Shown here: positions 11,801-12,654 of the stretch, in pieces
Position numbering within the stretch: the first letter of the stretch is position 1
Layout of the letters: each line of letters begins with the position of its first letter
Assembly: GCA_023248835.1 (NCBI GenBank)
Contig: JAHFDU010000055.1
Location: 2,670 to 15,323 of the forward strand
Direction of reading: 5' to 3'
DNA length: 12,654 nucleotides
Source of the DNA: Myxococcales bacterium
Lineage (GTDB): Bacteria; Myxococcota_A; Polyangia; Palsa-1104
Notes under the pieces: generated by a model
What the model saw: only the letters and a program-made list of their open reading frames with translations
The model's database searches: none
Told to the model about the DNA's origin: nothing
Made by a program: the position numbers and the translations under genes

Positions 11801-12654
11801 GTTGCCGTTTGCCACGGCGCAGGTCGATGATTCCGAGGCCGCCACTGCGGTGACGCCCGAGCTCAGCCCGCTGACCCCGATCGGGAGCCAAGAATTTGTG
11901 GTATTGCCAATCCCGAGCTCGCCGTTGCCGTTTCCGCCCCAGCACATCAAAGCGCCGCTCACCACCGCACAGACATGGATTGATCCTACCGACACTACTT
12001 GCGCGCCGCTGCCTGGTCCAAGTAGGTCAATGTACGCGGGCGACGCTAGGTCATTGAGGTTTCTCCCCTTCTGACCAAGCGCGCCCCAGCACTGCACGCC
12101 GCCGCTCACAATCGCGCATACGGTGCCGCTTCCGAGCGAAAGCGCGGTTACGCCTGCGGTGACGAGCGAAGCGGTGGGAACCGACCCGATGCCGTTTCCC
12201 CAGCATTGTACTGCGTCGCCCACCAGCGCGCAGCTGTTGGTTGCATCGGCGGCGACTTGCGTGACCCCAGAACCGGCCACGATCGCAGTCACCGGCTCGT
12301 AGCGATTGGTGGTGGTGCCGTCGCCGAGCTCGCCATTGGTGTTGGCGCCCCAGCACTGGACTCCGCCTGAGACCACTGCGCAGGCGTGGGTTGGTGAGAC
12401 ATTGCTCATCGCCACAAACGTGGCGTTCGAACCATCGGGAATGCCATGCACCTGCACCGGAAAGCTCGACGGTTCGAGCGAGCCGATGCCGAGCTCTCCA
12501 TAGCCGTTGCTGCCCCAGCACTGGACGCCGCCGCGCACGATCGCGCAGGTTGAGTTTGCCAGACCGCTCCCTCGTGCGATCAGGCCGTCTGCGAGAGCGG
12601 CGACCACCGTCACATTGGCACTGCCGCTCGACCAGCCGGCGCCGGCATTGCTGG
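8816..12654 (-). CDS. Giant secreted RCC1-propeller protein, C-terminal 1278 residues
   Basis: The minus-strand frame runs from the right edge to TAA at 8818-8816. The GTG at 12613 is an internal valine: the 13 codons before it stay open and match the end of the internal Ig-like domains, so the true start lies outside. The protein contains 21 RCC1-type blades of the form CAxVxGGVxCWGxNxxGQLGDGTTTxxxPV, with a GSGVTxVAAG-like closing strand. They fall into three sets of exactly seven, one beta-propeller each. Two Ig-like domains of about 105 residues ('LMVAVAPTIARSTC', 'LFSDSTC', 'ASFFVLD', 'TITASDDGL') separate the sets. Nearly every blade has a Cys pair spaced C-x8-C, or C-x9-C in blade 7, implying disulfides and an extracellular location. 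The last blade ends at the stop with no membrane anchor. RCC1 propellers bind protein partners; an adhesive or recognition role at the surface is inferred. Confidence 0.92.
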   Translation of the reverse strand, partial: SNAGAGWSSGSANVTVVAALADGLIARGSGLANSTCAIVRGGVQCWGSNGYGELGIGSLEPSSFPVQVHGIPDGSNATFVAMSNVSPTHACAVVSGGVQCWGANTNGELGDGTTTNRYEPVTAIVAGSGVTQVAADATNSCALVGDAVQCWGNGIGSVPTASLVTAGVTALSLGSGTVCAIVSGGVQCWGALGQKGRNLNDLASPAYIDLLGPGSGAQVVSVGSIHVCAVVSGALMCWGGNGNGELGIGNTTNSWLPIGVSGLSSGVTAVAASESSTCAVANGNLQCWGANTYGELGDTTTTQRTTPVDTITGGGVSGVAAAGTSACANYSNGTLKCWGVNSSGQLGNRQTTLGETSPVMVATPSTPSQLVVSVAPKIATNTCGAGAVVTKDASSYVAYPAAATVVALATTGSLGFYSDSDCTVPINSVTIAAATSVANFYVKDASVEPITVTASNAGLASGSANAAFQAAPLDGRIANGSRNYACAVYDGGVQCWGDNYYGQLGDGSTARSSFPVQVRGIPRGSGATLVATAENHACAVVNDGVKCWGYNASGQLGDGTQTNRLESVAAIAGGSGVIAVVAGLHHSCALIKGAVKCWGGNIGGQMGFGSGDNNFYTTPQSSLVASGATAIAAQVAGSGTCAVVNGGVKCWGTDSSGALGRFSYNGVGPTYADLQLGPGSAVTALSLGSESGCAIIGGAVQCWGVNTYGTLGRGVVQAGYQPPAPVLGLSSGATSIATYLVTTCATVNGGVQCWGGGAYGALGNGDVALSMIPVEAIAAGQNVAEVSVGYYHGCARFNDQTFKCWGFGSSGQLGNQKSVIAINSSPVSVAISGVATKLMVAVAPTIARSTCNAASVVLQDANNNGAFAAATVSISLAQDLGLQLFSDSTCTTSTSSLTIAASTSSASFFVLDNASESPTITASDDGLVLTSGTATLTAATAPIGGTLAGCHHTCAIVTGGVQCWGRNNSGQLGNGTTTEVDSPAWVDNLGSGSSVTMIATGLAHTCAVVAGGVQCWGQNVYGQLGDGTTTNRLGPVTAIAAASGVIAVAASPVQSCALVGGAVRCWGAGVLVPAAPLIATGVTALAISGTTSCAVVDGGVRCWGNPDYAYGATLDEVPAFIDLLGPASGAQTIALGLSNGCTIVSGAVKCWGSMLGLGAGDGIDHLYATQVSGITANATAVSVGQSYAHGCAVVSGGLQCWGYNDYGQIGDGTTTSASSPVQTLAAATSVTQVAAGFGTSCAMYSNGAVKCWGYNYDGQVGDGTTTDQHSPVDITLQP
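8819..9829 (-). repeat. Super-repeat III: seven RCC1 blades, C-terminal
   Basis: First cysteines are spaced 52, 50, 37, 48, 50 and 50 residues. Blade 3 is short as in unit I. Blade 4 shares 'IDLLGPxSGAQ' with blade 4 of unit I. No Ig-like domain follows; the protein ends 'SPVDITLQP' just after blade 7. A strand before blade 1 ('GGTLAGCHHT') could close the propeller. Confidence 0.85.
9830..11239 (-). repeat. Super-repeat II: seven RCC1 blades plus Ig-like domain
   Basis: The blade run (about 11239-10154) has first cysteines spaced 52, 50, 53, 52, 51 and 50 residues, and blade 3 is full length. Blade 1 shares 'SSFPVQVxGIP' with blade 1 of unit I. The Ig-like domain (about 10153-9830) carries the same Cys pair as that of unit I. 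Confidence 0.85.
11240..12586 (-). repeat. Super-repeat I: seven RCC1 blades plus Ig-like domain
   Basis: The blade run (about 12586-11549) has first cysteines spaced 55, 50, 38, 49, 50 and 49 residues. Blade 3 is short and lacks the NxxGQLGDG segment. The Ig-like domain (about 11548-11240) begins 'QLVVSVAPKIATNTC' and ends 'ASNAGLASGSAN'. Boundaries are good to about 10 residues. Confidence 0.85.

Noticed and set aside
10895..11830. Long plus-strand ORF (311 codons) opposite the RCC1 gene
   Set aside because: It lies antisense to the repeat-bearing gene, has low-complexity His/Gly/Ala composition, and its length follows from the regular codon pattern of the repeats.
8819..12586. Repeated CCCCAGCACTG words as a DNA repeat or CRISPR array
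   Set aside because: They are the codons for the CWG motif of each RCC1 blade, fully explained by the protein repeat.

Overview
The window looks like a chromosomal segment of a moderately high-GC Gram-negative bacterium. The outer-envelope content (lipoproteins, an outer-membrane barrel, a TonB-dependent receptor) shows a double membrane. Three protein styles suggest Myxococcota or another former deltaproteobacterial lineage: a barrel with a 'VERAE...YAHNPL' N-terminus, a lipoprotein of DxNxDGxxD repeats, and a very long RCC1-repeat secreted protein. This placement is inferred from family style, not from a database search.

Layout from left to right. (1) 2-781: 3' end of a secreted beta-helix-like protein, followed by about 300 nt of gene-free DNA with several dyads. 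(2) 1088-1279: a 63-residue hypothetical protein, then a GC-rich foldback. (3) 1499-6851: a co-directional envelope cluster of lipoprotein, Cys-rich lipoprotein, outer-membrane barrel and TonB-dependent receptor. The first three genes overlap by 1-10 nt. Two 105-nt direct copies of a REP-like inverted-pair repeat bracket this trio. Each copy is wholly inside a short ORF whose TGA overlaps the ATG of the next gene, and each appears to carry that gene's Shine-Dalgarno sequence. (4) 6852-6984: convergent intergenic region with two hairpins. (5) 6985-7686, minus strand: lipoprotein with six DxNxDGxxD...W repeats. (6) 7687-7893: divergent control region with three TGTGA half-sites and a TGAAC-N4-GTTCA dyad. 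(7) 7894-8658: CRP/FNR-family regulator with a CRP-like recognition helix. (8) 8659-8815: convergent spacer. (9) 8816-12654, minus strand: 3' part of a giant secreted protein of three complete seven-bladed RCC1 propellers joined by Ig-like domains and continuing beyond the window.

How the genes fit together. The cluster at 1621-6851 probably forms a cell-surface module in which a TonB-energised receptor works with surface lipoproteins and an accessory barrel; the substrate cannot be told from sequence. The CRP-like protein may regulate itself and the divergent lipoprotein through the TGTGA array.

The most notable observations are the repeat-encoded coupling ORFs (1499-1621 and 4459-4572) and the regular 7+7+7 propeller architecture of the RCC1 giant.
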